A DNA stretch of 64,000 nt from Pseudobutyrivibrio xylanivorans (GCF_008935055.1 NZ_CP043028.1:62001-126000), one strand, 5' to 3'. Positions 26,517 through 35,561 are shown, counted from the first letter of the stretch. The notes: generated by a model from the sequence alone, not told the origin. Numbers and translations: made by a program.

Positions 26517-26660
26517 TACAAAGGGACCTATACAATTGGTGCATCAATTATAAGAATCGATGCTTTCACGATAGTTTCTAAATTAATGATACCTAATTAA
26601 TGATATGCTCCCCCTTAAGTAGACATGGTAAATAACCAAATCTACTTAAGGGGGTTTTTT

Positions 26661-27350
26661 ATGTCTAAATATTCTACAGAATTAAAGATTGCCGCGTGTA
26701 GAGACTATCTCGAAGGAAATTTATCACGCCAAGAAATATATGATAAGTATGGCATTAATCATGGCGAAAGTAGTCATTATAAAATGCTCGAAAGATGGGT
26801 TCGTAAATATCTTGCATTTGGCGAAAATGCATTTATTCAATCTAGTGGTAATAGATGCTATTCTGCCTCGGAAAAACTACAAATAATTGAAGAGTATCTT
26901 GAAGGACAAGGGTCGCTAGAGGATATTGCCATTAAACATGGTATACCTTCGTCTTCAACTCTACATCATTGGATTTTATTATATAATGCTAATAGAGAAC
27001 TCAAGGATTATAATCCTATGCGGGAGGTCTATATGGCAGAAGCAAGAAGAAAAACCACTATTGAAGAGCGCAAAGAAATCGTTGAATACTGTTTATCGCA
27101 TGACAGAGCTTATAAAGACACGGCTAGCTTGTATAATGTCTCATATAGTCAAGTGTATTCATGGGTTAGAAAATATGATGCTACTGGTGAAGAAGGATTG
27201 TCTGATAAACGTGGTCGTCATAAAACTGATGATGAAGTAGATGAATTAGAACGTCTTCGAAGAGAAAACAAACGACTTAAGCGTCAGTTAGAAGAAAATG
27301 ACATGTTGGTACAATTATTAAAAAAAGTGAAAGAATTCGAAGGGATGTGA
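26661..27350 (+). CDS. IS3-family transposase OrfA
   Basis: This is a 229-residue protein starting at the ATG behind AAGGGGG. It carries helix-turn-helix units (about 1-45, 65-110 and 130-175; SRQEIYDKYGINHG and YKDTASLYNVSYSQVYSWVR). The C-terminal leucine-zipper-like helix, ELERLRRENKRLKRQLEEN, is typical of the IS150 subgroup. It ends in frame 4 bases past the start of OrfB. The A7 run at 27320-27326 would place ribosomes in the OrfB frame to make the OrfAB transposase. Confidence 0.9.
   Translation: MSKYSTELKIAACRDYLEGNLSRQEIYDKYGINHGESSHYKMLERWVRKYLAFGENAFIQSSGNRCYSASEKLQIIEEYLEGQGSLEDIAIKHGIPSSSTLHHWILLYNANRELKDYNPMREVYMAEARRKTTIEERKEIVEYCLSHDRAYKDTASLYNVSYSQVYSWVRKYDATGEEGLSDKRGRHKTDDEVDELERLRRENKRLKRQLEENDMLVQLLKKVKEFEGM
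27320..27326 (+). other. programmed -1 frameshift site of the IS
   Basis: Seven consecutive As lie at 27320-27326 with OrfA codons AAA AAA in the slippery position. A -1 step leads into SERIRRDV and then the OrfB frame, as usual in IS3 elements. Confidence 0.75.
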
Positions 27351-28312
27351 GGCTCGGCAAACAACGCTATGAATCAAAGTATATGGCAATTAAATACTTT
27401 TATGAAAACAAAGGCTGGAGTATTAACTGGATGTGTAAGCAGTTATCTGTTTCAAGAGCTGCTTATTATAAATGGTTGCATAGAGAAATACCTATTCAAG
27501 AACAGGAAAATATTGAACTAGCAAATCTTATTAAAGAGTATGATGCGCGTTTTAATCATATCTTAGGCTATCGAAGAATGACCTCTTGGATCAATCATTT
27601 TAATCACACGAATTATAGTAAAAAACGTGTTCACAGGATAATGAAGAAGTTAAATGTTCATTCTGTTATCAGAAAGAAAAAGAAAAAATATATATCTTCA
27701 ACACCACAGGCTGTAGCTGAAAACATTCTTCAAAGAGATTTCTATGCAACTGCACCAAATCAAAAATGGGCAACAGATGTAACCGAATTTAAAATACCTG
27801 GTGAAAAGAAAAAACTATATTTAAGTGCCATTATCGATTTATATGATAGATATCCTGTTTCGTACATTATTAGTTCTAGAAATGATAATAGATTGGTATT
27901 TAAAACATTTGACAAAGCTATTATTACAAATCCTGATGCAAAACCTATCTTTCATAGCGATAGAGGTTTTCAATATACAAGTAAAGTCTTTCAAAGAAAA
28001 CTTGATAATCAAGGTATGCAACAATCAATGTCGAGAGTAGGTCATTGCATTGACAACGGGCCAACAGAAGGTTTTTGGGGAATTATCAAATCTGAGATGT
28101 ATGCTTTATATGAAATCATAGACGAAGCCTCTCTGAGATTTGCAATCAAAGATTATCTAAGGTTTTATGCAGAAGAACGCATACAAGAACGCTATAACTG
28201 TAAAACTCCGCTTGAAGTAAGAATGGAAGCTTTATCCGCTGTAAATCCTACAGAATATCCTATTCCAGAAAACAAGCGAATCAATAAATACAAAGAGAAA
28301 TGGTGTGCATAG
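27347..28312 (+). CDS. IS3-family transposase OrfB (DDE integrase)
   Basis: This is a 321-residue frame starting at GTG but probably made mainly as an OrfAB fusion. The rve-type catalytic triad is complete: D144 in WATDVTEF, D205 in FHSDRGFQYT and E241 in GPTEGFWG, with 35 residues between the last two as expected for DD(35)E. The N-terminal HTH_21 region has INWMCKQLSVSRAAYYKWL. A hairpin with arms GACCATAC/GTATGGTC follows at 28319-28345. Confidence 0.95.
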   Translation: MRLGKQRYESKYMAIKYFYENKGWSINWMCKQLSVSRAAYYKWLHREIPIQEQENIELANLIKEYDARFNHILGYRRMTSWINHFNHTNYSKKRVHRIMKKLNVHSVIRKKKKKYISSTPQAVAENILQRDFYATAPNQKWATDVTEFKIPGEKKKLYLSAIIDLYDRYPVSYIISSRNDNRLVFKTFDKAIITNPDAKPIFHSDRGFQYTSKVFQRKLDNQGMQQSMSRVGHCIDNGPTEGFWGIIKSEMYALYEIIDEASLRFAIKDYLRFYAEERIQERYNCKTPLEVRMEALSAVNPTEYPIPENKRINKYKEKWCA

Positions 28313-28410
28313 AAAAATGACCATACCTCATACGAAGTATGGTCATTCTCTAAACACTCATTTTAGATATTTATCCTGTCTACTTGACAGGGAGCATATC
28401 ATAATGACGG

Positions 28411-28569
28411 CTTTTTATTTTTTATGTGTCAAAACGACATCTTTTTATACATTATGTGTCACAAATATTAGTATTCTATTGACACATAAAATATAAAAAG
28501 ACATCAAAAAAGCCCGCAAATGCGAGCTCATGTATAGCTATTATTTTATAAACTATGTGTCAAATGACA
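28411..28569. repeat. 22-bp repeats R1-R4
   Basis: Four more copies of the TGACACATAA-type unit are present: R1 28411-28432 (inverted), R2 28441-28463 (inverted), R3 28479-28500 (direct) and R4 about 28544-28569 (inverted, with the same TGTCA extension as L1). R2 and R3 face each other across 15 bp, like two recombinase sites around a crossover. The segment also has a small hairpin at 28511-28529. Confidence 0.65.
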
Positions 28570-28600
28570 CCCATTTACTTTGCCGACACTCTCATAAATA

Positions 28601-28636
28601 AAAGGAGCTGGAATATATAATGTCTCCAACTCCTTT
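28601..28636 (-). terminator. terminator of the DUF134/NifX gene
   Basis: Arms AAAGGAGCTGGA (28601-28612) and TCCAACTCCTTT (28625-28636) pair with one mismatch, just past the stop of the - strand gene. Confidence 0.65.
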
Positions 28637-28652
28637 ACTACTTTATATGTAT

Positions 28653-29417
28653 TTAATTGTGGCAACTTCCGTGACCGTGTCCATGGCAGCTATGTCCGTC
28701 ACCATGTTCTTCATCATGATGTGAACAGTTTGCTTCACCTGAAGCTGCAAGTGTACCGGCTAAGAATGCATTTACGACTTCATCAGTGTTCCCGCTTGCA
28801 CCTGCGTATAACTGAATGCCTGCCTCCTGAAGAGCCATTACAGCGCCACCGCCGATACCACCACAGATAAGAACATCTACTTCAGCAAGATTAAGAACAC
28901 CTGCAAGAGCGCCACAGCCCTCACCATTAGTACTTACAACCTCAGAGTTAACAACCTTGCCATCTTCGATATCGTATACTTTGAACTGCTCTGTTCTTCC
29001 AAAGTGTCCAAACACATTTCCATTATCATAAGTTACTGCTACTCTCATTGTATTTACTCCTTTTGATTTCAAGTTATTATCAAAAAAAGCTTGGTTTCTA
29101 TCCATCTCTACATTACCACCGGATATACGAATTCGCTTTCCCTCTACAAGTGCAATTGCTATTTTTCTTCTAGCACTCTCATACATAGCTGTAACAGTTG
29201 TTCTTGCAACACCCATGCTATTTGCACAATCCTCTTGATTCATACCTTCAGCATCTAGAAGTTTCAAAGTCTCATACTCATCTAGAGTAAGGGTGATTGT
29301 CTCCAACTGAGGATTCTCTGAATTCTCTGGAACAAAGCTATAGTAATCTGGAAATACACGTATTTTTCTACATTTTGGTAATCTAGGCACAATAGAACCC
29401 TCCCACTTTTTTGACAT
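28653..29417 (-). CDS. DUF134 DNA-binding domain fused to NifX/NafY-type metal-cluster domain
   Basis: This is a 254-residue protein. Residues 1-120 are DUF134, a sigma-like HTH (LLDAEGMNQEDCANSMGVAR). Residues about 124-230 are a dinitrogenase-cofactor-binding-type domain (FGHFGRTEQFKVYDIEDGKV, then CGALAGVLNLAEVDVLICGG). The last 25 residues are His-rich and include HGHGHG, a metal-binding tail. The same fusion is found in non-diazotrophic anaerobes, so this does not imply nitrogen fixation. An internal ATG at 29048 sits 8 bases after AAGGAG, which could give a NifX-only product. Two palindromes upstream are likely its own operators. Confidence 0.85.
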   Translation of the reverse strand: MSKKWEGSIVPRLPKCRKIRVFPDYYSFVPENSENPQLETITLTLDEYETLKLLDAEGMNQEDCANSMGVARTTVTAMYESARRKIAIALVEGKRIRISGGNVEMDRNQAFFDNNLKSKGVNTMRVAVTYDNGNVFGHFGRTEQFKVYDIEDGKVVNSEVVSTNGEGCGALAGVLNLAEVDVLICGGIGGGAVMALQEAGIQLYAGASGNTDEVVNAFLAGTLAASGEANCSHHDEEHGDGHSCHGHGHGSCHN

Positions 29418-29456
29418 ATGTCAGCTATAATTTATCATCATTACTGACATATGTCA
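29412..29456 (-). promoter_or_regulatory. promoter with two TGACATATGTCA palindromes
   Basis: The 12-bp palindrome TGACATATGTCA occurs at 29412-29423, overlapping the start codon of the DUF134 gene, and at 29445-29456, overlapping a TTGACA -35. TAAATT lies 17 nt further on as -10. This is a likely autoregulatory operator pair. Confidence 0.65.
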
Positions 29457-29477
29457 AATTTATTATGTGCTTTTCTT

Positions 29478-30515
29478 TTACCATATTCCCATTACATACT
29501 GCATCAAAAGGCTGACAACTGTTATTCCGATCCAGCAAAAGCCGCCAAGCAAAATCGGCTTCCCACCTGATTTAATTAGTTTGATTATGTTACTGTTCAA
29601 GCCAATAGCAGCCATGGCCATTATTATAAAGAACTTGCTAAGTTCCTTAAGTGGCTTAAAAACATAAGAAGGGACACCTGCTCTCAAGCAAATAGTTGTG
29701 ATAATTGAAGCAATCACAAAGAAGACTATGAACATCGGAAATGCTCTTCTAAAGCTAAAGCCATTTGTCGAACTTCCATCCTTTTTTGCTTCCCTTGCCC
29801 TCAGATACGCAAGTACCAGTGTAATAGGTATGATAGCCAGTGTTCTTGTAAGCTTGACCGTAACTGCCTTATCAAGAGTCTGATTCCCCAGGTTCCACAT
29901 ACTATCCCAGGTTGATGCAGCTGCGGTGACGGAAGAAGTATCATTAACTGCAGTTCCCGCAAAAATACCGAAAGCCTCTCCTGTTGTGATATCAAAACCT
30001 ATAAGCTTTCCCAGCGAAGGAAAAAGAAGTGCTGCCAGCACGTTAAAGAAAAATATCACAGAAATTGCCTGTGCCACTTCATCATCATCCGCATCAATGA
30101 CAGGAGCCGTAGCTGCTATTGCTGAGCCGCCGCATATTGATGAGCCAACTCCGATAAGAGTAGCTGTGTTTCCTTTGATATTCATAACCTTATGAAGAAT
30201 CCATGATAGGATAAGCGATGTTGAAATCGTGCAGATAATTATAGGAAGTGACTGTTTCCCGGTCTGAAGAACGACCGAAAGATTCATACCAAATCCAAGG
30301 AGGACAACAGCCTCCTGCAGAATTATCTTTGATGTAAACTTTATTCCATCAGCCGCCTTCCCCTTGTCATTCCAGAACAGGGCTATTATCATGCCCAGAA
30401 TGATTGCAATCACCGCTCCGCCAACGACAGGGAAGCGCTTTCCCAGGAGCCATGAAGGAACTGCAATAGTGAAGCATACTATTACTCCCATGTAATTCTT
30501 TTTCAAAAAATCCAT
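29478..30515 (-). CDS. YeiH/PSE-family putative sulfate exporter
   Basis: This 345-residue protein has about ten hydrophobic segments and matches the UPF0324 (YeiH) pattern. Features are [20 protein letters not shown] near 74-93, [19 protein letters not shown] near 121-140 and [18 protein letters not shown] near 188-204. The family is annotated as anion (sulfate/sulfite) transport. A LysR gene is transcribed divergently from it, as in E. coli yeiE-yeiH, and probably controls it. The gene starts 127 bp from the LysR start. Confidence 0.85.
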   Translation of the reverse strand: MDFLKKNYMGVIVCFTIAVPSWLLGKRFPVVGGAVIAIILGMIIALFWNDKGKAADGIKFTSKIILQEAVVLLGFGMNLSVVLQTGKQSLPIIICTISTSLILSWILHKVMNIKGNTATLIGVGSSICGGSAIAATAPVIDADDDEVAQAISVIFFFNVLAALLFPSLGKLIGFDITTGEAFGIFAGTAVNDTSSVTAAASTWDSMWNLGNQTLDKAVTVKLTRTLAIIPITLVLAYLRAREAKKDGSSTNGFSFRRAFPMFIVFFVIASIITTICLRAGVPSYVFKPLKELSKFFIIMAMAAIGLNSNIIKLIKSGGKPILLGGFCWIGITVVSLLMQYVMGIW

Positions 30516-30642
30516 CTCAAGACCTCTCTCTCTTTTTAATCTGTTCTTTCGCAGGTCTTATTCTATTCTGTCTTTTGAAAAAGATAAAATTATATATTAT
30601 TATATATCCATAAACATTTCTTATCGTTAGGGAGGACTGATT

Positions 30643-31536
30643 ATGCTGGATTTCAGGATAGATACTTTTCTATGTGTTTGCAGGCACCTCAATTTCACCA
30701 AGGCGTCTAAGGAGCTGAATATTACTCAGCCCGCTGTTTCTCAGCACATACATCATCTTGAAAATGAATACGGGACAAAGCTGTTTACTCAGGATGGAAA
30801 AAAACTTTTTCTAACTGATAACGGAAAACTCCTGTATAAAAAAATGAATCAGATAAAAAATGATGATGAAAGTCTCAAAGAAATACTTTCAAAGAATAAC
30901 CATGGCTTAAAAGACATCTCTTTTGGTGTCACCATGACCATAGGAGAATACATAATTGCTGATCCGATCAGTGATTACATAAAAAATCACCCGGATACTA
31001 ATCTTAAGATTACATTTGGCAACACATCGGAGCTTCTTAAAAAACTCTCCGACGGTGTTATAGATTTTGCACTTGTAGAAGGATATTTCCCTGAAAATGA
31101 TTATGAAACGCTGCTTTTTAGCAAAGAAGAGTTCGTTCCTGTCTGTTCGGCAAAGCACTCTTTCAATCAGAAGCCACGCGTGATAAAAGATCTCTTTCCC
31201 GAGCGAATTCTTATAAGAGAACCCGGTTCAGGAACGCGAAATATATTGGAAAGAGCTCTTGCCCTGAACAATTACTCCACAAGTGATTTTAGGAATTTTA
31301 CCCAGGTGGAGAACATGCATGCCATAATAAGCCTTGTTGAAAAAGATTGTGGCATCACCTTTTTATATAAAGCAGCGGTTGCATCAGGACTGCAGTCCGG
31401 ATATCTGAAAACAATCCCCCTTGACGACTTTAGGGTAAAACATGATTTTACCTTCATCTGGCCCAAAGATACTGTTTTCAGTGAAGAGATCCGTGCAATA
31501 TGTGAGGAAATACAACCTATAACTCATTCTGCATGA
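30643..31536 (+). CDS. LysR-family transcriptional regulator
   Basis: This is a 297-residue protein with the N-terminal winged HTH (LNFTKASKELNITQPAVSQH at about 16-35) and a C-terminal LysR substrate-binding domain (GTRNILERALALNN near 205). The start follows AGGGAGG. It is divergent from the YeiH-type transporter, the usual target arrangement. Its 3' end overlaps the convergent membrane-protein gene by 13 bp. Confidence 0.9.
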   Translation: MLDFRIDTFLCVCRHLNFTKASKELNITQPAVSQHIHHLENEYGTKLFTQDGKKLFLTDNGKLLYKKMNQIKNDDESLKEILSKNNHGLKDISFGVTMTIGEYIIADPISDYIKNHPDTNLKITFGNTSELLKKLSDGVIDFALVEGYFPENDYETLLFSKEEFVPVCSAKHSFNQKPRVIKDLFPERILIREPGSGTRNILERALALNNYSTSDFRNFTQVENMHAIISLVEKDCGITFLYKAAVASGLQSGYLKTIPLDDFRVKHDFTFIWPKDTVFSEEIRAICEEIQPITHSA

Positions 31537-32486
31537 AGTTCATGTTCTTTTTCATAAAGCTTGTTATCCTGCCGTCTCATGAAAATCATCCGGGACAGAA
31601 AAAGAATCAAGCTACTTCCTACAAAAATCTGAATCGGATATGTGATTAGTACGCTTTCAGATATTATCATGCTCAGCATGGTAATAGCGCCAACCGGTGG
31701 CATATACATCTTAGTAAAATGAATAACGATAAGCATACCACTTGTAGCAACAATTGCTGAAATCGTAATAGGAAGCCCTATCCAAATAGCAAAGAAATAT
31801 CTTGAAATCACACCAATTATGGCACACACAGTTATCACTGCCACCGTTTTGACTGGCATATTTCTTGTTTTGTTCCTTGGCCTGGAAAACTCAGTAAATG
31901 CCACAAGTAACGGAGGCGCCACAACAAATCTATAACCCGTTCTGAATGCAACACCGGCTATTACTGTCACACAAAGGATTCTAATGGAAGTATCTATCAT
32001 ATCGTCCCTGGAATTCAGCATCACAGGAACATATTCCTCATCTGCTCGGATTCCCTGAAATAGAAAAAGTTTATGAAACAATATTACAAGTAATGTCAGT
32101 ACAAATGCAGCTATAGGATACACTATACTTGTAGTATGCATCATCACCGGGAGCACTATTGCTGAGACAAATGGTGCAAACGTGGTTCCTGAAAACATAA
32201 AGATTACCTGAGCGATTGTGAATGCCAAAATCACTTCGATATACGTATCAAACGGAACAAATCTTACAATGCACACTCCTATTATCGCACAGCCTGTTAT
32301 CAGTGAAAGCATACGCTTTCCATTAACCTTCCAGCTTCTATTTTTTGCCACCATATATCCAACTGCTAATGCTGTTATCTCAGGAAATATAATCTCCTTC
32401 TCATTTAAAGTTTCTGCAAATAGTGTCATCAGCGCTACTAACAGAACTGTACAAGCGTATGGTATTATTCTCTTGACTCTATACAT
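31524..32486 (-). CDS. HPP-like integral membrane protein
   Basis: This is a 320-residue protein with about eight to nine membrane segments. Two halves share similar motifs, with PP in VVAPPLLVAFTEFSRPRNKT near 184-203 and in MPPVGAITML near 277-286, as in HPP-family transporters. Those are linked to anion uptake in some bacteria. Function is assigned by shape and motif only. It lies head-to-tail with a truncated DUF4186 gene. Confidence 0.55.
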   Translation of the reverse strand: MYRVKRIIPYACTVLLVALMTLFAETLNEKEIIFPEITALAVGYMVAKNRSWKVNGKRMLSLITGCAIIGVCIVRFVPFDTYIEVILAFTIAQVIFMFSGTTFAPFVSAIVLPVMMHTTSIVYPIAAFVLTLLVILFHKLFLFQGIRADEEYVPVMLNSRDDMIDTSIRILCVTVIAGVAFRTGYRFVVAPPLLVAFTEFSRPRNKTRNMPVKTVAVITVCAIIGVISRYFFAIWIGLPITISAIVATSGMLIVIHFTKMYMPPVGAITMLSMIISESVLITYPIQIFVGSSLILFLSRMIFMRRQDNKLYEKEHELHAE

Positions 32487-32506
32487 ATTCTATAAAAAAC
32501 ATGCAA

Positions 32507-32734
32507 TCAATGTGATGATCGCGATTCCTCCTTAGTCGGTGTTTGTTTTCCATCATTAGGAATAATAGCTAGAGCCTCTCTTTTAGCAATAAAATCAGCT
32601 GCATGTTCCCTAATAGTTTCTAGTCCCTTTTCTTCTATATAGTCTAAATCCTTTTGTTTTAAATGAAAACTTGTCCTAAATTTAGAATTGCCCAGCCGTG
32701 TAAACAGCTGAGCAAACCTCTCTTCTCTTGTCAT
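32507..32734 (-). pseudogene. truncated DUF4186 family gene
   Basis: Of 75 residues, the first 60 or so (RLGNSKFRTSFHLKQKDLDY, then KGLETIREHAADFIAKR, then NDGKQTP) follow DUF4186. Family members continue after NDGKQTP with a conserved Cys/His-containing segment of about 35 residues. Here that is replaced by TKEESRSSH and a stop. The 3' end of the gene has therefore probably been lost next to the HPP-like gene. Confidence 0.6.
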
Positions 32735-32741
32735 GTTCCTA

Positions 32742-32954
32742 TTACTTAAATATTCCTCCAGCGATATCCTTGATTTCTTTCAAATCAATCTTTCCATCTG
32801 CTAGAGCATCTTTTACTTTTTTTACGTCTGCTTCATCAACCTTTACACCAGCTTTGTCTAATAGCTCTTTTGCCTGATTAACATCTGCAGACTTAAGCTT
32901 GTCTAAAAGGTCCTTGTTACCTGCTACCTTAGTAATAATATCCTTAACATCCAT
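32742..32954 (-). CDS. small acidic/lysine-rich protein of unknown function
   Basis: This 70-residue protein sits behind AAAGGGGG. It consists of three similar amphipathic helices (LLDKLKSADVNQAKELLDKA, then DEADVKKVKDAL, then DLKEIKDIAGGIF). It is soluble, with no cysteines. I recognise no family; similar short proteins occur in Lachnospiraceae. Confidence 0.6.
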   Translation of the reverse strand: MDVKDIITKVAGNKDLLDKLKSADVNQAKELLDKAGVKVDEADVKKVKDALADGKIDLKEIKDIAGGIFK

Positions 32955-32981
32955 TTCAAAAACCCCCTTTTTAAAATGATT

Positions 32982-33284
32982 TTATAGTTCATATTCTACA
33001 TGAGTTGTTGTATCCACGAAAGGCACAATAGCATCCTTTGTGGCAGCAAGACGAAGCTCATGCTTTTGATATTGTTTTAAAGCCTCTTCACTCTCAAAGA
33101 TGGCTTCTGCTGTTACATCGCCATTTGATGAGCTAAGACATTCTGTGCACACTACAATGTTTTCAAGTCCTGGAATATTACCATTTAATCCCTCAAGCTT
33201 TGTCTTTATGTTTGCCTTGATTGCTCCTAAGTTTGGGCCAAAGCACTTGTCCTGTAACTTCCAGATTATGACCTGTTTTATCAT
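32982..33284 (-). CDS. Dabb-family stress-responsive alpha/beta-barrel protein
   Basis: The 100-residue protein begins MIKQVIIWKL, then has FEGLNGNIPGLENI-like KLEGLNGNIPGLENIVV, then ASSNGDVTAEAIFESEEAL-like and the closing FVDTTTHVEYEL. This is the ferredoxin-like Dabb dimeric barrel pattern. The function of these proteins in bacteria is mostly unknown. Confidence 0.75.
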   Translation of the reverse strand: MIKQVIIWKLQDKCFGPNLGAIKANIKTKLEGLNGNIPGLENIVVCTECLSSSNGDVTAEAIFESEEALKQYQKHELRLAATKDAIVPFVDTTTHVEYEL

Positions 33285-33494
33285 TTAAATAATTCTCTCC
33301 AATTTCTATCTCTAATGGCTATTAGTTTATCACTTAAGTGAATTTTGTTCCACCTAGTATACCAGCCTATAAATATTTACTATAACAGATGGAATTGTAA
33401 ATATTATTGGTATGAGTATGCGATTATACAAAAAATTTTTACACAAACCTGTGATACAATAGGTCTGTTAACTATAGAAATATGTGAGGTTAAT

Positions 33495-34304
33495 ATGGGA
33501 TTATTTAATAAGAATGTAAAGAACGAAAATAAAGTATCAGATATAAGCGCTGCAACAGGAGAATCAAGAGTAATTAAGAGATTATATCTTGTAGACTATG
33601 AAAATGTATCAGATGCCGGACTTGTTGGTGTTAATCAATTATCTAGCAACGATATTGTTGTAATTTTTTATGGTTCAAAGGTGAAAACAGTTGCATATGA
33701 ATCGCTTATAGCTATAACTAGCTCCACAGCAAATATAGAGCATGTAAAAGCCGAAAAGACTGCAAAGAATTATTTGGATTTCCAACTAACAACATATCTT
33801 GGATATAAGTTGGGACAGAATTCTTATGATGCAATATTCGTTATCAGTAGAGATTCTGGATTTGATGCCGTGGTGGATTTTTGGACTGAAAAGGGATACT
33901 CAATAAAGCGTCAGGAATCCATTGTAATAAAAGAAAAAGTGGTTGAAGAAATATCTGAAGAGCAGCCAAAGGCTAGACCTAGAAGAACTTACACAAGACG
34001 GGCTGGTAATTCTGGAAGAACGACCACAAGAACCGTAAGACAAAAGGTAGTAACAAAACCTCAGCCAAAGAAGCCTAGAACTACTACTCGACCTACTGTT
34101 ACTGATAAGCAAAAAGCTGAAATCAGAGCTGCACTTAAAGGTGCTGAGTTAAGTGCTCCAGACTATAAGAAAGTGTATGATGCATTTGCATCTTGCGAAA
34201 ATGCATCAACTTACAATAATAAACTTCAAAAATCACTTGGCAATGATAAGACTAGTGTAGTTTATAAAGCTACATCAAAAATCTTTGAAAATGCTAAGAA
34301 GTAA
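33495..34304 (+). CDS. PIN/NYN-like nuclease-domain protein with basic tail
   Basis: This 269-residue protein starts at the ATG behind GAGGT. Residues about 25-140 look like a PIN/NYN fold: LYLVDYENV supplies the first acidic residues, a central basic helix follows, and AIFVISRDSGFDAVVDF supplies the last. Residues 155-210 are an Arg/Lys/Thr-rich linker (TTTRTVRQKVVTKPQPKKPR), probably RNA-binding. A C-terminal helical domain of about 60 residues follows. A likely role is RNA cleavage or quality control. It ends at a strong terminator. Confidence 0.7.
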   Translation: MGLFNKNVKNENKVSDISAATGESRVIKRLYLVDYENVSDAGLVGVNQLSSNDIVVIFYGSKVKTVAYESLIAITSSTANIEHVKAEKTAKNYLDFQLTTYLGYKLGQNSYDAIFVISRDSGFDAVVDFWTEKGYSIKRQESIVIKEKVVEEISEEQPKARPRRTYTRRAGNSGRTTTRTVRQKVVTKPQPKKPRTTTRPTVTDKQKAEIRAALKGAELSAPDYKKVYDAFASCENASTYNNKLQKSLGNDKTSVVYKATSKIFENAKK

Positions 34305-34308
34305 AATG

Positions 34309-34333
34309 GGCTGCCTTATCGGCAGCCTTTTTT
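34309..34333 (+). terminator. terminator of the PIN/NYN gene
   Basis: A perfect 7-bp stem GGCTGCC/GGCAGCC with a TTATC loop is followed by six Ts. Confidence 0.9.
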
Positions 34334-34439
34334 GGGAGAATGATATATGAAAAAGTTTTTATTATCGCTCTTGCGATGGTTGTATATTACTCTCCTAATA
34401 TGAATATGTACTGGAAATAATGTGAAATGTAACTGAAAT

Positions 34440-34907
34440 CTAATAGGCTAAATACTCAATATTCTCAGCAATCTCTGGGAACTTCTCCTTAATCTCCTGC
34501 TTTTCAACGAGTCTAAAGCCTTCATAAGTAAAGTTTGGTGTAGTAGCGCAGGATACAAAAGTGAAGCCATCTGGTTCAAGATTTTCTGCAGCAAAGATAG
34601 CGCCCTTTGGGATAAGAACCATAGCTCTCTGACCGCTTTCTACATCGTTTCCTAATAAAAGTTCTTCTTTGCCAGTGTCTGTAAGCATTGTTACCTTCAT
34701 TCCACAGCCCTCGTGGAAATACCAGATTTCATCACAGTCTATCTGGTGGAAGTGAGAAAGCTCACCTTTATCTAAAAGGAAATAAATGCTACCTGCAAGA
34801 GGTCTACCTTCCTTTTCAAAAGGAGCTGTGTAGACTTCTACGAACCAGCCGCCTTCAGGATGTTTTTCAAGGTTATATTCTTTCTTTAGTACGTCTGCTC
34901 TATTCAA
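34440..34907 (-). CDS. cupin-type protein (DUF985 family)
   Basis: This 155-residue protein probably starts at TTG (34907), eight bases after GGAGG; the frame is open ten codons further. Motifs HPEGGWFVEVY, GSIYFLL, SHFHQID, DEIWYFHEG and the closing PNFTYEGFRL are those of the DUF985 cupins. These bind small ligands, and some are epimerase- or isomerase-like. It stands beside a flavodoxin-like reductase on the same strand. Confidence 0.75.
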   Translation of the reverse strand: MNRADVLKKEYNLEKHPEGGWFVEVYTAPFEKEGRPLAGSIYFLLDKGELSHFHQIDCDEIWYFHEGCGMKVTMLTDTGKEELLLGNDVESGQRAMVLIPKGAIFAAENLEPDGFTFVSCATTPNFTYEGFRLVEKQEIKEKFPEIAENIEYLAY

Positions 34908-34984
34908 TTTAGTCCTCCTCAGGCCAAGTATCGCCAATATTTAACTGTTTGTAAGAAGTTCCTTTTCGTATAATGGTTGTAGTA

Positions 34985-35539
34985 TCAAATCTTTTCTATT
35001 CTTGTAATTACATCATTAAGAACAGCTTTTTCATCAGTTCCGTAGATATCTAACCCTGTTGCTTTGATTAGCTCTACATCTTTTATTCCATAGAAGTTTT
35101 CTGCTAAGGACTTTATGTATCCGAATCCATATTCTTCTGGAACGTAGGTGCCACCAGCTGTCATCACATAATAAAGCTTATTGGCTTTACATAACCCTTT
35201 GGGAAAACCTTCTGGTGTGTACTCAAATGTAATGCCCAGTACATTAATATGCTCAATATACTGTTTAAGTACAGCAGGAAAAGATAAATCCCAATATGGT
35301 GCAGCAATCACTATTATATCTGCCTTAGCGAACTGGCGAGCCAAGGTAAACATTGGATTATCAAAGCTTTGTGAAGCTATAAGGGAATCTCTTTTCTTTA
35401 AGAAAGCTTCATCGGTCTTTGGAAAATCTATGTTTTCGAGCTTTAGTTCTTCATAATCCCCAAGTTTAGAAAGTAACGCATCTGATAAAATCTTAGTTCT
35501 TGATTCTTCTCTTACACATGTATTAATAAATAAAGTCAT
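34985..35539 (-). CDS. flavodoxin-like NAD(P)H-dependent oxidoreductase
   Basis: This 184-residue protein has the flavodoxin-like fold of the azoreductase/quinone reductase group. It begins TLFINTCVREESRTKILSDA. The middle has ADIIVIAAPYWDLSFPAVLK, with the flavin-contacting PYWDLSFPA motif, and then YYVMTAGGTY. Such FMN enzymes reduce quinones or azo compounds with NAD(P)H. Confidence 0.85.
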   Translation of the reverse strand: MTLFINTCVREESRTKILSDALLSKLGDYEELKLENIDFPKTDEAFLKKRDSLIASQSFDNPMFTLARQFAKADIIVIAAPYWDLSFPAVLKQYIEHINVLGITFEYTPEGFPKGLCKANKLYYVMTAGGTYVPEEYGFGYIKSLAENFYGIKDVELIKATGLDIYGTDEKAVLNDVITRIEKI

Positions 35540-35561
35540 ACTCTTCCCCTCTTCATATTTG

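Larger units (their letters stand above)
26601..28401 (+). mobile_element. intact IS3-family insertion sequence (IS150-like)
   Basis: Imperfect 25-bp terminal inverted repeats start with TGATATGCTCCC at 26601 and end with GGGAGCATATCA at 28401. A 3-bp direct repeat TAA flanks both ends. Inside are two overlapping genes with a -1 frameshift site. The element is 1801 bp with all parts, so it is probably still mobile or recently arrived. It inserted between two halves of the 22-bp repeat array. Confidence 0.9.

Noticed and set aside
26581..26605. Longer target-site duplication of the IS (AATTAATGATA repeat)
   Set aside because: The repeat is only on the left side and includes IS end bases; the 3-bp TAA pair at both ends explains the insertion.
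28653..29417. Sign of nitrogen fixation (NifX domain)
   Set aside because: No nif structural or assembly genes are present and the DUF134/NifX fusion is common in non-fixing anaerobes.
29412..29456. TGACATATGTCA palindromes as further copies of the ATGACA-N5-TGTCAT promoters
   Set aside because: The half-site spacing differs and they lie at the start codon of a different type of gene; the likeness seems to be chance.
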